From Odiellus spinosus (taxonomy: Eukaryota; Arthropoda; Arachnida; Opiliones; Phalangiidae): DNA of 64,000 nucleotides. This document shows, in pieces, positions 46,140-58,815 of the stretch; the first letter of the stretch is position 1; every line of letters begins with the position of its first letter. The notes under the pieces are model-generated. The model did no database searches. It had not been told where the DNA came from and was given only the letters and a program-made list of their open reading frames with translations. Made by a program: the position numbers and the translations under genes. The DNA is taken from assembly GCA_963920705.1 (NCBI GenBank), contig OY987231.1, positions 22,359,024 through 22,423,023 of the forward strand, read 5' to 3'.

Positions 46140-49023
46140 ATGTCCGAGAAAGATTATTCTCCGCTGAGTTTAAATTGCGTACGAGCTCTTAATGACAAAA
46201 TGTATGACAAGCGTAAAGCTGCCGCTCTTGAAGTTGAAAAGTAAATATTTGTTTATATCAAGTTAACTGTAAAATGCTCAAACATTTAATTGATATTTTC
46301 TTAGGATGGTTAAGGATTTTTCGGCCGCCAACAACACTGTACAAATACGAAAACTATTGAAAGTATTAGGCCAAGATTTCACGCTATCCAGTAATTCGAA
46401 TAGCCGAAAAGGAGGTCTGATTGGGTTAGCGGCCATGGCCATAGCCTTAGGGAAAGATACCTCCCACTACACCGAAGAATTAATCCGTCCAATTCTGGCG
46501 TGTTTCACGGATAACGATAGTAGAGTCAGATATTACGCCTGCGAAGCTTTATATAACGTTGTTAAAGTGGCTCGGGGTTCAGTTCTACCCTACTTCAATG
46601 AAATATTTGATGCTTTAAGTAGGGTTAGTTAAATCAGAAATATTTACAATCTGAAAATAAATATTTTAATAGATCTGTATTTGAAATATATTTGTCTAGC
46701 TCGCAGCTGATCCTGATCAAAATGTTAAAAATGGTTCAGAGTTGCTAGACAGACTCCTGAAAGATATTGTCACTGAAAGTTCGTCATTTGATCTGGTTAA
46801 CTTCATTCCGTTACTGAGGGAAAGGATATACACGACTAACGCTTTCGCTAGGCAGTTCATAGTCTCTTGGGTCTCAGTATTAGATTCGGTTCCCGATATA
46901 AATATGATCATCTACCTTCCTGAAATTTTGGACGGATTATTTAAAATACTCGCTGATAATCTAATTGAAATTAGAAAAATGTAAGTAGAAAAACTTTGTT
47001 GTTAGATTAATTCTAGACTAAATTGAATCCGCTTGTTTCAAGATGCGAGACAGTTTTGGGAGAGTTTTTAAGCAGCATTATGAAGAATCCCGATAACGTT
47101 GATTTTGCTTCTATGATAAACATATTGATCAATCAATGTCAATCGAGCGAAGAGATTGTGCAATTTACAGCCATTACGTGGTTGAAAGAATTTGTTACTT
47201 TAGCTGGACGGAGTCTTCTATCAAATGTATCAGGAATTCTAACCGCAGTTCTACCCAATTTGGCTCACAGCGACGATAGTCGAAAAAGTAATCCTGATCT
47301 GTTTTTATAATTTTTTAATCCACAAAGCAACGTTTTAATAATTTTTTTTATGTCTAGATATTCAAGAAACAGCCGAAGCTGTTAATTTCACGTTAATGCA
47401 ATTAATAACAGTGGCTGATAATGACGAATCACCAAAGGATTTTGAAGATTCCGAGGATGAAAAAAGAAACGTAGCTCATAGAAGTACAAATGACGATCAA
47501 TTGCAACTAGACTCTGTCGTACAAGTTTTGACTCAACATCTTACCCACGAATCCATGCAAACGAGGATTGCGGTTTTGAGATGGTTTTATCAACTTCATA
47601 CTAAAGTCCCCAATAAGGTATTTCTTTTAATAATAATAATAACAAATGGGGTAGGATGTTCCTTTTGCCCCTTTATCGAAAACTATGTATACAAATTTAG
47701 AATGAGGCCTAGTTTGAGCAGACGAAATCTGGTTTTAAAGAAGTTATTTTTAGGCTTGTTTTGCCATCTTCGCTTTTAATATTTAAAAAATAATTAAATT
47801 TTAAATTTGTTTTACAGATATTTTGTCATATTGAAATAATATTCCCCGTTCTTCTCAAAACCTTATCGGATCCGTCTGACGAAGTTGTTCTATTAGATCT
47901 AGAAGTTTTAGCGGAGATATCGTCATCTCAGGCTGCTATAAAGACTCCAAACTCTGAATCAGAAGCGAAATTGATTCAGTGTCCACCGTCTATGAATACG
48001 TACTTCACGAAATTCATGTGTTCGCTTCTAAAACTTCTCAGTTGCGACAGCCAACTCTTAGAAGACAGAGGATCTTTTATTATACGTCAACTATGTGTCT
48101 TATTGAATGCTGAGAATATCTATCGCACTTTGTCAGAGATTCTGTTACAACAGGAGGATACGAAGTTCGCTAGTCACATGGTTCAAATATTAAACTCTAT
48201 TTTATTGACATCCACTGAACTTTATAATCTGAGAAATCAACTTAAAGAGTTAAAAACGGAAGTACGTGATTCGTTAAAAATGGAATTATATTTATCCAAT
48301 CAAAACACCGTTAATGATAATTTATTAATTTTCAATTTTAGGATAGTTGGTCTCTTTTTATCTGTCTCTACAAATCGTGGTGTCACAATCCGGTCGCGAC
48401 TGTCTCTTTGTGTTTGTTAACTCAAAATTATAAACACGCTTCTGACTTGTTGAAATTATTCGGTGATTTGGAAGTTACGGTGGAATTCCTGACTGAAATT
48501 GATAAGCTAGTACAACTCATCGAATCTCCTATTTTCACATGTAGGTTTTTTTTTTTTTTTTTCATTGATTAATTATAAGTAATCTTAGTTAACTATGGGT
48601 TAGTGAAATACATGTACTTAAATTTACAGATTTAAGATTGCAACTATTAGATTTTCAACAAAATCCTTATCTGGTAAAAAGTCTTTACGGTTTACTTATG
48701 CTGTTACCTCAAAGTACAGCATTTCACACATTAAGGAATCGGCTCGAGTGTGTACCAAATTTCCAACTTTTAAACATTCAAGAATCGAAGTAAGCATTTT
48801 ATTTTTAATAACTAAAAGATTAAGTACAATCTTTAATCCCATTTTTTTTAAACACCATTTGTCCCTTAGATCTAGTAGTAAGCCAGAAAAACAAGTCCCT
48901 TCTAAGAAATTTAATTTTGTGGAACTTCTGAATCATTTCCAAGAAGTGCAACAAAAACATAAGAGAGCCAAAAGTTCATCAAGGTCCCAAGATAAAAATT
49001 CAACTTCTAGAAATCGAAAGTAG
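46140..49023 (+). CDS. VAC14: VAC14, scaffold of the PIKfyve/FIG4 PI(3,5)P2 complex (9 coding exons)
   Basis: VAC14 is a HEAT-repeat scaffold holding the lipid kinase PIKfyve (Fab1) and the phosphatase FIG4 on endosome and lysosome membranes, so it controls PI(3,5)P2 levels. Coding exons: 46140-46240, 46305-46623, 46700-46980, 47043-47287, 47358-47617, 47818-48261, 48342-48540, 48630-48789, 48870-49023. All are in phase with GT-AG borders; product 720 residues (human 782). Family blocks include [126 protein letters not shown]-like [12 protein letters not shown], and [11 protein letters not shown]. The C-terminal tail is basic and serine-rich. The start [10 protein letters not shown] fits insect homologues as I recall them. 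The gene diverges from the syntaxin and is followed about 1.5 kb later by FBXL20 on the same strand. Confidence 0.96.
47618..47817 (+). other. VAC14 intron 5 carrying a repeat fragment
   Basis: This 200-nt intron contains CCCCTTTATCGAAAACTAT, which recurs at about 58971-58989. The match suggests a dispersed repeat inserted into the intron. The reading frame continues about 160 nt past the donor by chance, but homology and phase support splicing at 47618. Confidence 0.55.
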
Positions 49024-49268
49024 GCTTGGGAGGGGGTCTTTGTTACCAATTTTTTTTTCCAGGAAATTCTAAAATTCCAAATGCAGACAATACCTGGAAA
49101 TGCAAGATCTTTTTTTTTGGTAAAAAAATTAAAGTTATGTTAAATATACCTTTTAAGATTAATATTTAGTAAAAAAACTATGCCATAATATATTGTATAA
49201 ATTTTCGTAATTGTTTTAATGACAATTATTTACAGCGTTTTTTATTTTTACAGTTTCTTTTATGAAAA

Positions 49269-49274
49269 AATAAA
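49269..49274 (+). terminator. Candidate polyadenylation signal of VAC14
   Basis: AATAAA about 245 bp past the VAC14 stop codon, the nearest canonical hexamer I see downstream. No transcript evidence. Confidence 0.35.
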
Positions 49275-49359
49275 TAGGCTTAAAATTAGGCCTAACTTCT
49301 TTTAAATTAATAAATTGATTTTCCCGCGAAATTAACTGGAAATCTTGTGACGTCATTGG

Positions 49360-49846
49360 ATAGTGGCGCCATGTAGGCCGCGTTTGCGCAACTAGGAAGT
49401 TCTACAGTCGCAGTCTTTGTTTGTGTCTGCCACTTGGTGATTCCGCGTCAGACAGTGTTAGGGATAGGGATACATTTATATCTAATTTGAAGGTCCTTAT
49501 TGTTTACGCGTATTTAAGTAACGCGTATGGTAATTAATTTTAGAACCTTTCGTTTAAGGGTGTAGTTAAGCGGAAAGGTGTAGGACTTCTTCCTAAAAGG
49601 GGCCTTGGCCTTGAAAATCTTTTGCGCGTGCTGTTCATTGAAGCTCAGGGTCAACTGTCTTCAAACGTAATATGGAATTCCAAAGCGAAGGACGATGACA
49701 GAAGTCACTGCGTGTCAGCACTGCCTGGACGTTTAATTTATCAGCTGGGTTTTTTTCTAACCGAAGTTCAGTTTCTTCAATGATTTAGAAGAGAGCGGAT
49801 AATTTTCATCTCTATAATGAGAATACGAGACAAAAGGATATTTAAC
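49360..49846 (+). promoter_or_regulatory. Putative FBXL20 promoter and non-coding first exon
   Basis: CpG-richer than its surroundings, with GACGTCAT near 49350 (CRE-like core) and a GGCGCCATGTAGGCCGCG block. A donor-like AAC/GTGAGT at 49846/49847 would join to the acceptor at 50488-50489, directly before the exon with the start codon. The exon is inferred; its 5' end is unknown. Confidence 0.4.
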
Positions 49847-50509
49847 GTGAGTTGTATTTCGATATTTTAATCGTGTGTTTTTCGTGCCTCCAAAAGGCCC
49901 TTTTTCTCTATCGTTACTCGTTAGCCCTATCGATTAATCGTCGTAGGCCTATGCAAAGAGTAGAATTTTCTGGGCCCTTTGTTTTTCGCGTATAACAAAG
50001 TTTCTCTTTAATCTCCTGTCCAATGGCTGAGAGGCTTTTCCTACAGTCAGCTGTTCTTGCACATTTGCCCAGTCAAAACAACATTCTCTAGTCTCTAGAG
50101 GGAAAGGCATCCAAGCGATGTCTCTTAGTCAATTAGCAGTTATTTAATTTATTCTTTAGTGAATTTAATCACAACGTTTATTGATTTTTCTTGTTTTTAT
50201 TTCACGAGTTCTGCATATCAAACTGTCACATGGAACTATTGAAAAGGGTACTGTGATAAAAATTCACTCTTTAATCTTGGGTATTTTATTTCCAATAAAA
50301 CACATTAATGAATGTGCTCCAAAACTTTAAACCCTTTAGAGAGACTAAGCTTTAATTTATTTATTTGTCCAATGTACACTCGATAGTTTAATTATAGAAA
50401 TTGCCGTGTCTTTTTCACGATGGTAACGTCGGCTTTTGTGGTACTCTCCCTGCAATGGCGTAAAATATTGTTACCATATTTGTTTACAGGGTAATTGTGC
50501 GGATGCAGG

Positions 50510-53500
50510 ATGCTTTACAAAATCATGAATTCTAATGTTGTTTCGAGAATGGCTATTTCACTTCCCGTGCCTGTAAGGTTAAATTCTTCCGTCATAGAAA
50601 CAAAATATTGAGAATAGATCGCCCCAATCTTTTGAGTCTCTTTTTCCTCCGTAAGAAAAGTATATTTTTCATCAGGATTAGGCTGTTGAACTTTGTCGCT
50701 ATTCCATCTTTCTATATCTTTTTTAAATATCGTAATTGCGAAACTTTTGAGGAATGTTTTTTTTATCTAACAAGATCTTTATCAACTTAAGGTCTCTAAG
50801 GCACCAGAAGACGAGGCTCTAATCAACAAAAAACTTCCAAAAGAACTATTATTAAGGTAATAGACAATATTAGGGCTATTTCTGTCTCAAGGACCAGGGT
50901 GACAACAATTTATATAATTAGTTACAAAATTGATTAATTTAAATAGGTTTGAACGAAATTTAGTTTCTGCATGTAATCCTTCATTTTTAAAAATTCTTAA
51001 AGGGAGAATGAAACCTAACAATGAGTGAATTTTAATTTCAAACCAATATTAAGCTAAGATTAAATTTTTAAACCAAATTAAAAATACATTCTTCCTTGTC
51101 CCATCACCCTTGTCTTAAAAATTGTATTTTTTACGATAAATTATAGTTAAATTGTGATTAGTTTAATGCCACTATTCACTGTCAAATAATTATTAATCCT
51201 ATTTATAGAATATTTTCTTACCTCGATGTTGTCTCCCTCTGTCGATGCGCTCAAGTATCCAAGGTTATTATTTTGCCTAAAAAATATATATCGTTAGCTT
51301 TTATAAGAAACCTAATTATTTTGGTATAATAGGTCTGGAATGTACTGGCATTGGATGGCAGTAATTGGCAGAGAGTTGATTTATTCAATTTTCAAACTGA
51401 TATTGAAGTAAATTTAAAAATTACGAATAATTTCTCATTAATTTTGTAATTTTAAAATGTTTTATTTCATAAAGGGACCCGTCGTAGAAAATATTTCGAG
51501 AAGATGCGCTGGTTTTCTGAAGAAATTAAGTCTAAGGGGGTGCCAAAGCGTCGGAGATGCTTCGTTAAGGTAATTAAAAAATTAAAAACACTCGAGATTA
51601 ATTATTTTAAATTAATACAAGGCTTTTATTTTAGCACTTTTGCCCAAATGTGTAATAATATCGAAGAACTGAATCTAAATGGTTGCAAAAAAATTACAGA
51701 CAAGTAATAATTATACATTAATTACTTTATTTAAATAGTTTTTAACCAAAATATTTTCAGTACTTGCCAAAGTTTAAGTAAATACTGTCCTAAACTTACG
51801 ACGTTAGATTTGGGTTCCTGTTCCCAAGTTACAGATCTTTCACTGAAAGCGATAGGGTAAGCTAATATCTCCTTCGTTAATAACGAGGTTTTACCGTAAT
51901 TAACGGAATAATGATCGATATATAATTATTTTTTGAGTTATTATTGATTATTTAATTAGTTTTGGCTGTCCTTTTTTGGAACACATCAACATTTCATGGT
52001 GCAATCAAATCTCGAAGTACGGAGTTGAATCGTTAGCGCGCGGTTGTCCTCGATTGAGGGCTTTTATCAGTAAAGGCTGTCCATTGGTCAACGATGAAGC
52101 CGTTTGCCTATTGACCAAATTCTGTCCAAGTATACAAGTTGTAAATTTACACGGTTGCGTCGTAAGTTTGATTTATTGTCAGGGGCCTTTTGAGACGATT
52201 TAAAACTTCTAATGATATGTTTTTTATAAATTTTAGAATATAACTGATGAAAGTATACAATACGTTAGTCAATCGAGTCCGCAGCTGCATTATTTGTGCG
52301 TTTCTAATTGCTCTCATCTCACGGATTCGTCTTTAGTGGCTCTAAGTCAAGGATGTCCACGACTTCGGTAAAAATCAAATTACGATAAGACTAAATTAAG
52401 TTTAGTAATTTTAATATTATTTTTAGGACTCTGGAAGTAGCAGGCTGTTCCCAGTTCACCGATAGTGGATTTCAAGCGTTATCTAAAGTAACTAACTTAA
52501 AATAGGTTTATCTAATTAGACTCGATTGAAATTAAGACCCCTTGAGTTTAAATCGATTGAAATTAAGACCCCTTAAGTTTAAATCGATTGAAATTAAGAC
52601 CCTTTAAGTTTAAATGGATTGAAATTAAGACCCTTTAAGTTTAAATGGATTGAAATTAAGACCCTTTAAGTTTAAATGGATTGAAATTAAGACCCTTTAA
52701 GTTTAACTCGATTGAAATTAAGTCCCTTTAAGTTTAAATCAATTGAAATTAAGTCCAATTAAGTTTATCTCAATTAAAATTAATAATTTTAATTTTAGAG
52801 CTGTCGTTTACTAGAAAAGATGGACCTTGAAGAATGCGTTTTGGTTCGTAACTTTGCAATTAAATTGAGTAAATTTTAGTAGGATTAATTTAATTCACGT
52901 TAATTTAATTTTTGGGAACAGATTACCGACAACACATTGTGTTATTTATCAGCTGGTTGTCCAAGACTAGAAAAACTTGTAATTATTTTCAATTTTGTCG
53001 TTGTTCGGTAGTTTTAATCCTGTTTTGACCTTTTTTTATTATATTTTTAGAGTCTATCCCATTGCGAGCTGATAACGGACGAAGGAATACGGCATTTAGG
53101 AAACAGTTTATGTTCTTCGGAACATTTAACCGTATTGGAGTTGGATAATTGTCCCCTGATCACTGATTTATCGTTGGATCACCTGGTGACGTGTCACAGT
53201 TTACAGAGGATCGAACTTTACGATTGCCAACTTATAACCCGAGCTGGAATCAGACGTCTCAGGGTAAGTCTGGTAAAAGAATTTTCTATCCTTTATAAGT
53301 GGGAAGTCTCGTAAAATTGCCCGTTCGGACCAAAATCGAAATGAAAATATGAGAAAACTTCGTTATTGCGTCCGATTTTTGTCACGTATGTTCTTAAAAA
53401 GGGAATATAAAGTATTTTTATAACCAAAAATTAATATATTGGATGCTAACACGCAATGGCTTGTTTTCTAACTTAACTATCGTTGATATTTTGTTAAACG

Positions 53501-54491
53501 TTGTGAGAGGAATGTTTAATTATATCAGGGTTCATGCAAACCTGGAAATATTTGGGAAACTTTTATAGATATTATGGAAATTTTTGAAGTACAATCGTGC
53601 TTAATCTTAAGCGTCAATGACTCTTAAGTTCGTTCAACGTTAATCCGCAAAGGCAAATTATAGGAGAAAATAGGATTGAAAATTTAAAATTTTAGTAAAT
53701 GGATAAATAACCACGAAAATATGGGAAAATATAGGATAAATAACGGCTAACTTATAGGAAAAAATAGGATTATCTTTTAATACGCCGTTAATATAACATT
53801 TTTTTTATTTTCTTTAAAATATTTAATCTCTTCCGTTTTTGACTCGATGCCTTTGGCGGGAATTATTTATTTTTGAGCAATTTTAAATTATACTCATATT
53901 TGAAAATGAATAACCTGATAACCGAAAAAAGTGAAAAAATAGGAAAATATAGGAGAAAACCTTCTATTAAAGGAATTTATAGGAAGGCATTGGAAATATA
54001 GGAAAAAATAGGAGAAAAAATTCAATTATAGGAATATATAGGAAGGCATTTTAAATATAGGAAAATTAGGAGAAAACCTTCAATTATAGGAGTTTATAGG
54101 AAGGCATTGGAAATATAGGAAAAAATAGGAAATAGTCTGGTCACCCTGTTATTGGCTTTTGCACCTGCAAATATCAGGGAAAATTCACTTTGATAATCTG
54201 GAAAAATCAGGGAAATTGGTTTTCCTAATGTTGTATGAACCGTGAGGTTTATACTCCCTTTAAACTCTTAATAGCCGTTTAATAATTACAAAAGACTGTC
54301 TTTTAGCAGCATTTTGTTACTAACCATAAATGTATGATTTCAATACATTTATTATGAAAATTAAGAACGTTACTTTTTGTTAGAACCATCTTCCCGATCT
54401 AAAAGTTCACGCCTACTTTGCGCCGGTAACTCCGCCCCCTTCTGTGGGAGGTGGACGACCGCGATATTGCCGTTGCTGCGTCATCTTATGA
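50510..54491 (+). CDS. FBXL20: FBXL20/FBXL2-type F-box and leucine-rich-repeat protein (14 coding exons)
   Basis: Substrate receptor of an SCF (SKP1-CUL1-F-box) ubiquitin ligase. Coding exons: 50510-50572, 50792-50856, 51209-51263, 51333-51407, 51475-51569, 51635-51703, 51761-51856, 51960-52161, 52237-52367, 52427-52487, 52799-52843, 52922-52978, 53051-53263, 54384-54491. All are GT-AG and in phase; 444 residues (mammalian FBXL20 is 436). The F-box is about residues 33-80 (INKKLPKELLLRIFSYLD). Some 11-12 cysteine-containing LRRs follow (LKKLSLRGCQSVGD, MDLEECVLITD, LSLSHCELITDEGIRHLG, IELYDCQLITRAGIRRLR). The last exon encodes a very conserved tail, KVHAYFAPVTPPPSVGG, ending CRCCVIL: a CaaX box (CVIL) predicting a prenyl membrane anchor. 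Start chosen at the first in-frame ATG of the exon; another in-frame ATG lies 15 nt later. Intron 14 (1.1 kb) holds nested transposon remains. Confidence 0.95.
51001..51110. mobile_element. Family A left end in FBXL20 intron 3
   Basis: TTAA followed by AGGGAGAATGAAACC at 51001 matches the left terminus of the TTAA-flanked family A. No matching right terminus is visible, so this is a solo end or a decayed copy; the right limit given is approximate. Confidence 0.45.
52520..52790. repeat. 31-bp tandem array in FBXL20 intron 11
   Basis: About eight to nine copies of a 31-bp unit built on GATTGAAATTAAGACCCTTT then AAGTTTAAATG. The central copies are nearly identical; the first and last ones diverge. 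It fills almost the whole intron between exons at 52487 and 52799. Confidence 0.9.
53526..54244. mobile_element. Nested DNA transposon remains in FBXL20 intron 14
   Basis: The outer ends are CAGGGTTCATGCAAACC at 53526 and its diverged complement GTTGTATGAACCGTG ending at 54244. Inside lies a stretch rich in ATAGGA motifs that closes with GGTCACCCTG at 54139-54148, the right terminus of family C (11767-12217). So a family C copy seems to have entered an older element with hAT-like ends. No coding capacity. Confidence 0.6.
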
Positions 54492-57285
54492 GACAAACTT
54501 TTTAGAAAGTGCGGATAAGAAAAAAAATAACCAAAACTGTTTTTAAAACAACACGGAATGGTTCGAGAATGCGTTAATGTTAAAAAAACCAAAAAAAAAA
54601 CTTAATGGTTTACATCAACGCTAACGAGAACCAAATAATTTTTATTAATTGATAATTAGTAATAATTAGTTCATTAATTACCAAATGGTTTAAAGGCTAG
54701 CGAAACAAAAACCCGGAGAAATTGAAAATCTACGACGGCAACTCGCTAGAAGTGTTTTAATCTTAGTTTTAAATCAGCGGTAGATTTAATTTTAATTTCC
54801 GCTTTGAAATTTGAAGCTCGTCAAATTTTATCGTACGATAAGTTTCTAGTTCCTGTTTCCTATAACCACGATTTCCTGGCCACTGTGCAAAATATTATTT
54901 ACGAAACGCTTAGATATTTTTATTTACGCCTTTTTAATATTAACGAACATTCCCTTCGGTTATTTATAAGAGGGTGAAGGGAGAACAAATTGAATTTATT
55001 AAAAACTCTATTATTATTAGCGTAGATTATCTTCTCAGCGATCATTCTAACGTGCTGGTAGCGTTATTAATTTGATGATTTTAAGCTCGCTAAGTATTTT
55101 TTCTTTCTCCCTTTCCCGGGTTTGCTTTAAATAAATCAATTACCGGTAATATAATTTAGGACGAAATTTACGAAAAACCAGTTAGACAATCGTTAAAAAA
55201 ATTTCTATTGAAATTTTGAAATATTTGCGCAAATTATTTATTCTAAATTCAACGAAAGTATAAGATGTTTTTAATTTTAGTTTGTAATTAGGAGTTGTTA
55301 TAAATCTCCGTCACAAGGAGTCCAAGGTTTTCATTAACTTTTGCAATTCAATAATTTATTCAACCGTGATTGGTTAGAATTCTGGTGATGGAGGTGGAAT
55401 GGCCAGAAAAGTTAAGCTCGTTGTGAAATAGTTAGGAGGTTGCGGGTTTAATTAATAATTCCTCGCCAGAGTGGCTTTGTAATTATTTTTTAATTAAAAC
55501 GCCTTAAATGTGCGTCTAAAAATTGATTCTAACATCATGAACAATAGCTAAAGCTTTCTTTTACGATGAGTTTAAGAAAATTTAGTAATAATTTTTATCG
55601 TAACAGAGTTCAGCCTATTAATGATATTTAGGCTTCTTTTTGGTTAATTACTTCCATGTCCGTAATCTTATTGGTTCACGTGACTCGTCAAAGACACCAA
55701 TAACAAATATCTGCCTTTGGTGGACACTTCTTTTTAAAACTTTAGATTTTTAGTAAAAACACGTGAAATGGTATTTAAAAAGAGATCTTAACGTAATGGA
55801 CATCAGTGAAACCTTTCTTTTATGATTAGTCTTCTAAAATAATTAAAAATCTATTATTTCGTCGCTAAAAATTAGAATTGTATTTAGTTTTTGTTCGGCT
55901 ACTAATCTTACTGGTTTATGTAACTCATCAAAAACACAAATAGCAAATATCTGCCTTTCATGGTGGCTTTTTTATCCCCGGAACCTTGGATTCCTGGTCA
56001 GGGTGGTTTTTACAACTAGATCATAATATTTAACCGTTATCGTATAGAACAAAAGAAATGCCGGTAATATTTAGCGTAATCTCGCCTTATGTTTTAGTTT
56101 TATCCTTTTACGTGCAATAGCTTGTTTTTATTTACTTTCGTTGAAATTTCCAAATCTGTAAATCGTTAAACAAAACCATCTCTTATAGCTTTGCCTACTA
56201 AAATTGTATCTCGACAAAAATCTAGTATATTGAGCGTCTATAACTAAAGCTTTCCGAGCTGTGCTTCCAAATTCTATTTTTTAGTGAAAAAAAAATTAAA
56301 TTTCAATTTGGGAGAAGATAATATTCAAAATACATGCAATGGAAAAGTATTAATCTAACGAGGCTGGCCTCGTTAGATTTAAATTCGTACAGAAAGATTC
56401 GTTTGACTACCAAAAATTACTAGAATTCTCCCTCAGTCTATAGGCATGTACGACTGTTATTTTCCCCGATAATTTATCTAAAATTAAATATTTAATTTAG
56501 TTTTACCCCCCGAGCTTGGGGCACGGTACTATTTAACCGATTTCTCAACCTTTATAAAGTTCGGGTTTATTTACATTTAATTTTCAAATAATATAAAAGA
56601 AGGTTTTTAATTTATAATCTCCGATAATAAATAAAAGCAGAAATTTAAAAGATAATGAATATAAGAGTCTATTTTTGCACATTTTCTGCGAAAGTTAGTC
56701 TAAAAACTTCCAGAAAAAATAAGTGGCGTACGAAAACAAATTTAAACTCCCTACCTTAAATATTAAACAGATAGGTGTCAATTTTCGGTACGAATTAGTC
56801 TTTTATTCAATTTTCATTTGATCCTTTTGGTTCAAGTTTAATACAGTTGCCTTTCTTAGTTTGTATAACGTGACGTGACAATGATTCGATTGTTATTTTT
56901 TTGTACATTTAGGGTAACTTAAAAAACATTTTACATTATTTAAGAAAGTGTAATTACCATTATGGGGGGTCTTTGAATCTTCGAAAGAAACTCTAGTAAT
57001 GATTTAAAACAATACAAAAAATAAATTGTTGCTCTTATATATCAATGTATACATTGTAAAATGGTGATATAACTGCTAAGCCTTTTTATATATATATTAA
57101 AATATTTGTGTTAGCTATGATTGAGGGAAAAAAAATAACTAGCTTATATGAAAGTGAACTTTTATGTTGACAATAAAACTTGTCAAAATATTTGAATTTT
57201 TCGCATTTTGTCACGTGATTAACGGAAATTTGGAAAGCCGCAATTTGATTGGTTGTCTCAAGTTTGTCTTCGAATGGAGAAACCA
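54492..57285. other. No gene recognised; 3' of FBXL20
   Basis: Starts with the FBXL20 3' UTR (limit unknown; AATAAA at 55130-55135 is one option). A perfect short palindrome, AATCTAACGAGGC with its complement, is at about 56352-56381. Otherwise AT-rich without coding signal. Confidence 0.4.
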
Positions 57286-57690
57286 TTTTTCAGGTTGCGC
57301 CAGTTGAGGTCGGCTCTTGCTATTTTAGTCGCGTTAGTTCGGTTTAATTTATCAAAATTTTATTTAGTTAAGCTTTAATTTATAAGTTATTTAACTAGGA
57401 AGCCACACGTCGTGTTAAGAATCTTCAAAATCAAGGGATGTAAGCCTAGTTGGCTAGCGTGTTTATCGGTAGGAAGAAGAGGCCATTCGCCGCCACGAGA
57501 TTAACTACAACTGGGTGGTGGATTAGCTTTTGCTGGCCCGAGACATTGAAATTTACGAGATTATAAACATTGGATTGCATCGAAGTGATTGATTCGAAGA
57601 ATTTGCTCAAGATTTGCATTCCTCGAGGACGGTTGGACATGATTCTTCGTCGAACCAGGATCAGGCTGAACAGTGCTCGAATATAAATTT
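57286..57690 (+). promoter_or_regulatory. Candidate promoter and 5' exon of an unseen gene
   Basis: GC-richer than both sides. It ends in a strong donor, TTTACG/GTAAGAC, at 57691. The frame ending at the donor reads SSSNQDQAEQCSNINL-like sequence, but has no ATG and meets a stop upstream, so a non-coding first exon is more likely. The antisense 64-codon frame (57446-57640) shows no known domain. The remaining exons would lie outside the window. Confidence 0.25.
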
Positions 57691-58616
57691 ACGGTAAGAC
57701 ACGTTTTTGTATAAAATGAATTTTTTTGGGGATTTTTAAAATAACTAGGGAGAATATGACCATTTGTTCCAAATTCGCAATGATTTAGTACTAAGCAGTA
57801 TTTGAATAACTAACGAAAGCTGCAAAAACTATCACCTCTATGACCCCATCGACAAAGTATAGAAAGTTCAGTGAATACTGACAGCGAGTCAAACTCAGTA
57901 GCTAAAGATATATGCTTAGTAGATTGTGTCTCTTTTATTTTATGATTAAGCATGGCCTTTCAAAAAATATGTGGTGAAAATGCTACTGTCTTCTTCGGCC
58001 CAAGTTTAGTATAGAGACAGGTTAAGGAGACTGCCAAGCCACGTAATGCCCACGTTGCTTGATTTCCAAATTCCAGAGCGCGCCCATTTTATTTTCTTCT
58101 TACAATCGGATAGATGGCGCCAAGGCTCATGGGAAACTTTGGTGGAGGAGGGGTAACTTTCCCTCCCTAAAGGGTGGGTGGAAAGATAAAAAATTGATAG
58201 AATGATTCATTTTTTTAACCGCGTGTATCTCGACTATTTCATCGGAGCTTTTTTACATCACTGGGTAGACATAGTACATATAATTTATCTTACGTAACGT
58301 ATTGTCGTTTTAGGCACGGTTTAAATTTGTTTTGGATTAAAATCCTGAAAAAACACTATTTCAATAAATCATTAGCATGTTATCACAATATGATGGCAAC
58401 CCCAAATTAGTCAATTCAATTTATTTCTTTATTAGTTTATAATTATATATAGGAACTAGGCTAATTTTAAGTCCCGGACTTAAATTAAATTATTAAAATT
58501 TAACAATGAAGAAGAATAAATTTAAATAAATTATAACAAGAGAAAATGAACAAGAAAGTTGTAAATTGAGCCAATAACTAAGGAGGTTATTATTAATAGG
58601 TTTAGTAGAGATTTAA

Positions 58617-58772
58617 AGGGACTATCTGCGATTTTTCAAATCCCCTTTAAAGTCGCCTTCTTTTCTAGCTTAGCAGACGACATTGTACAAAATAAATTGT
58701 ACAGTCAAAGCTAGGCTGCGTGCGCAAAGGAAGAGCATTTTAAAGGGGCAAGTTTCAGAGCAGATAGGGCCT
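58617..58772. mobile_element. Family B MITE, copy 4 (best preserved)
   Basis: TTAA on both sides. Starts AGGGACTATCTGCGATTTTT, contains CTAGCTTAGCAGACGAC, TTGTACAGTCAAAGCTAGGC and GAAGAGCATTTTAAAGGGGC, and ends GCAGATAGGGCCT. 156 bp. Confidence 0.88.
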
Positions 58773-58815
58773 TTAAAGACAAAGTTTTCACTAAAGGGGG
58801 TAAATGCCGTTCCCC

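Noticed and set aside
57446-57640. Antisense 64-codon ORF starting MSNRPRGMQ.
   Set aside because: No recognisable domain, no splice context, and it overlaps a better-supported plus-strand candidate 5' exon.
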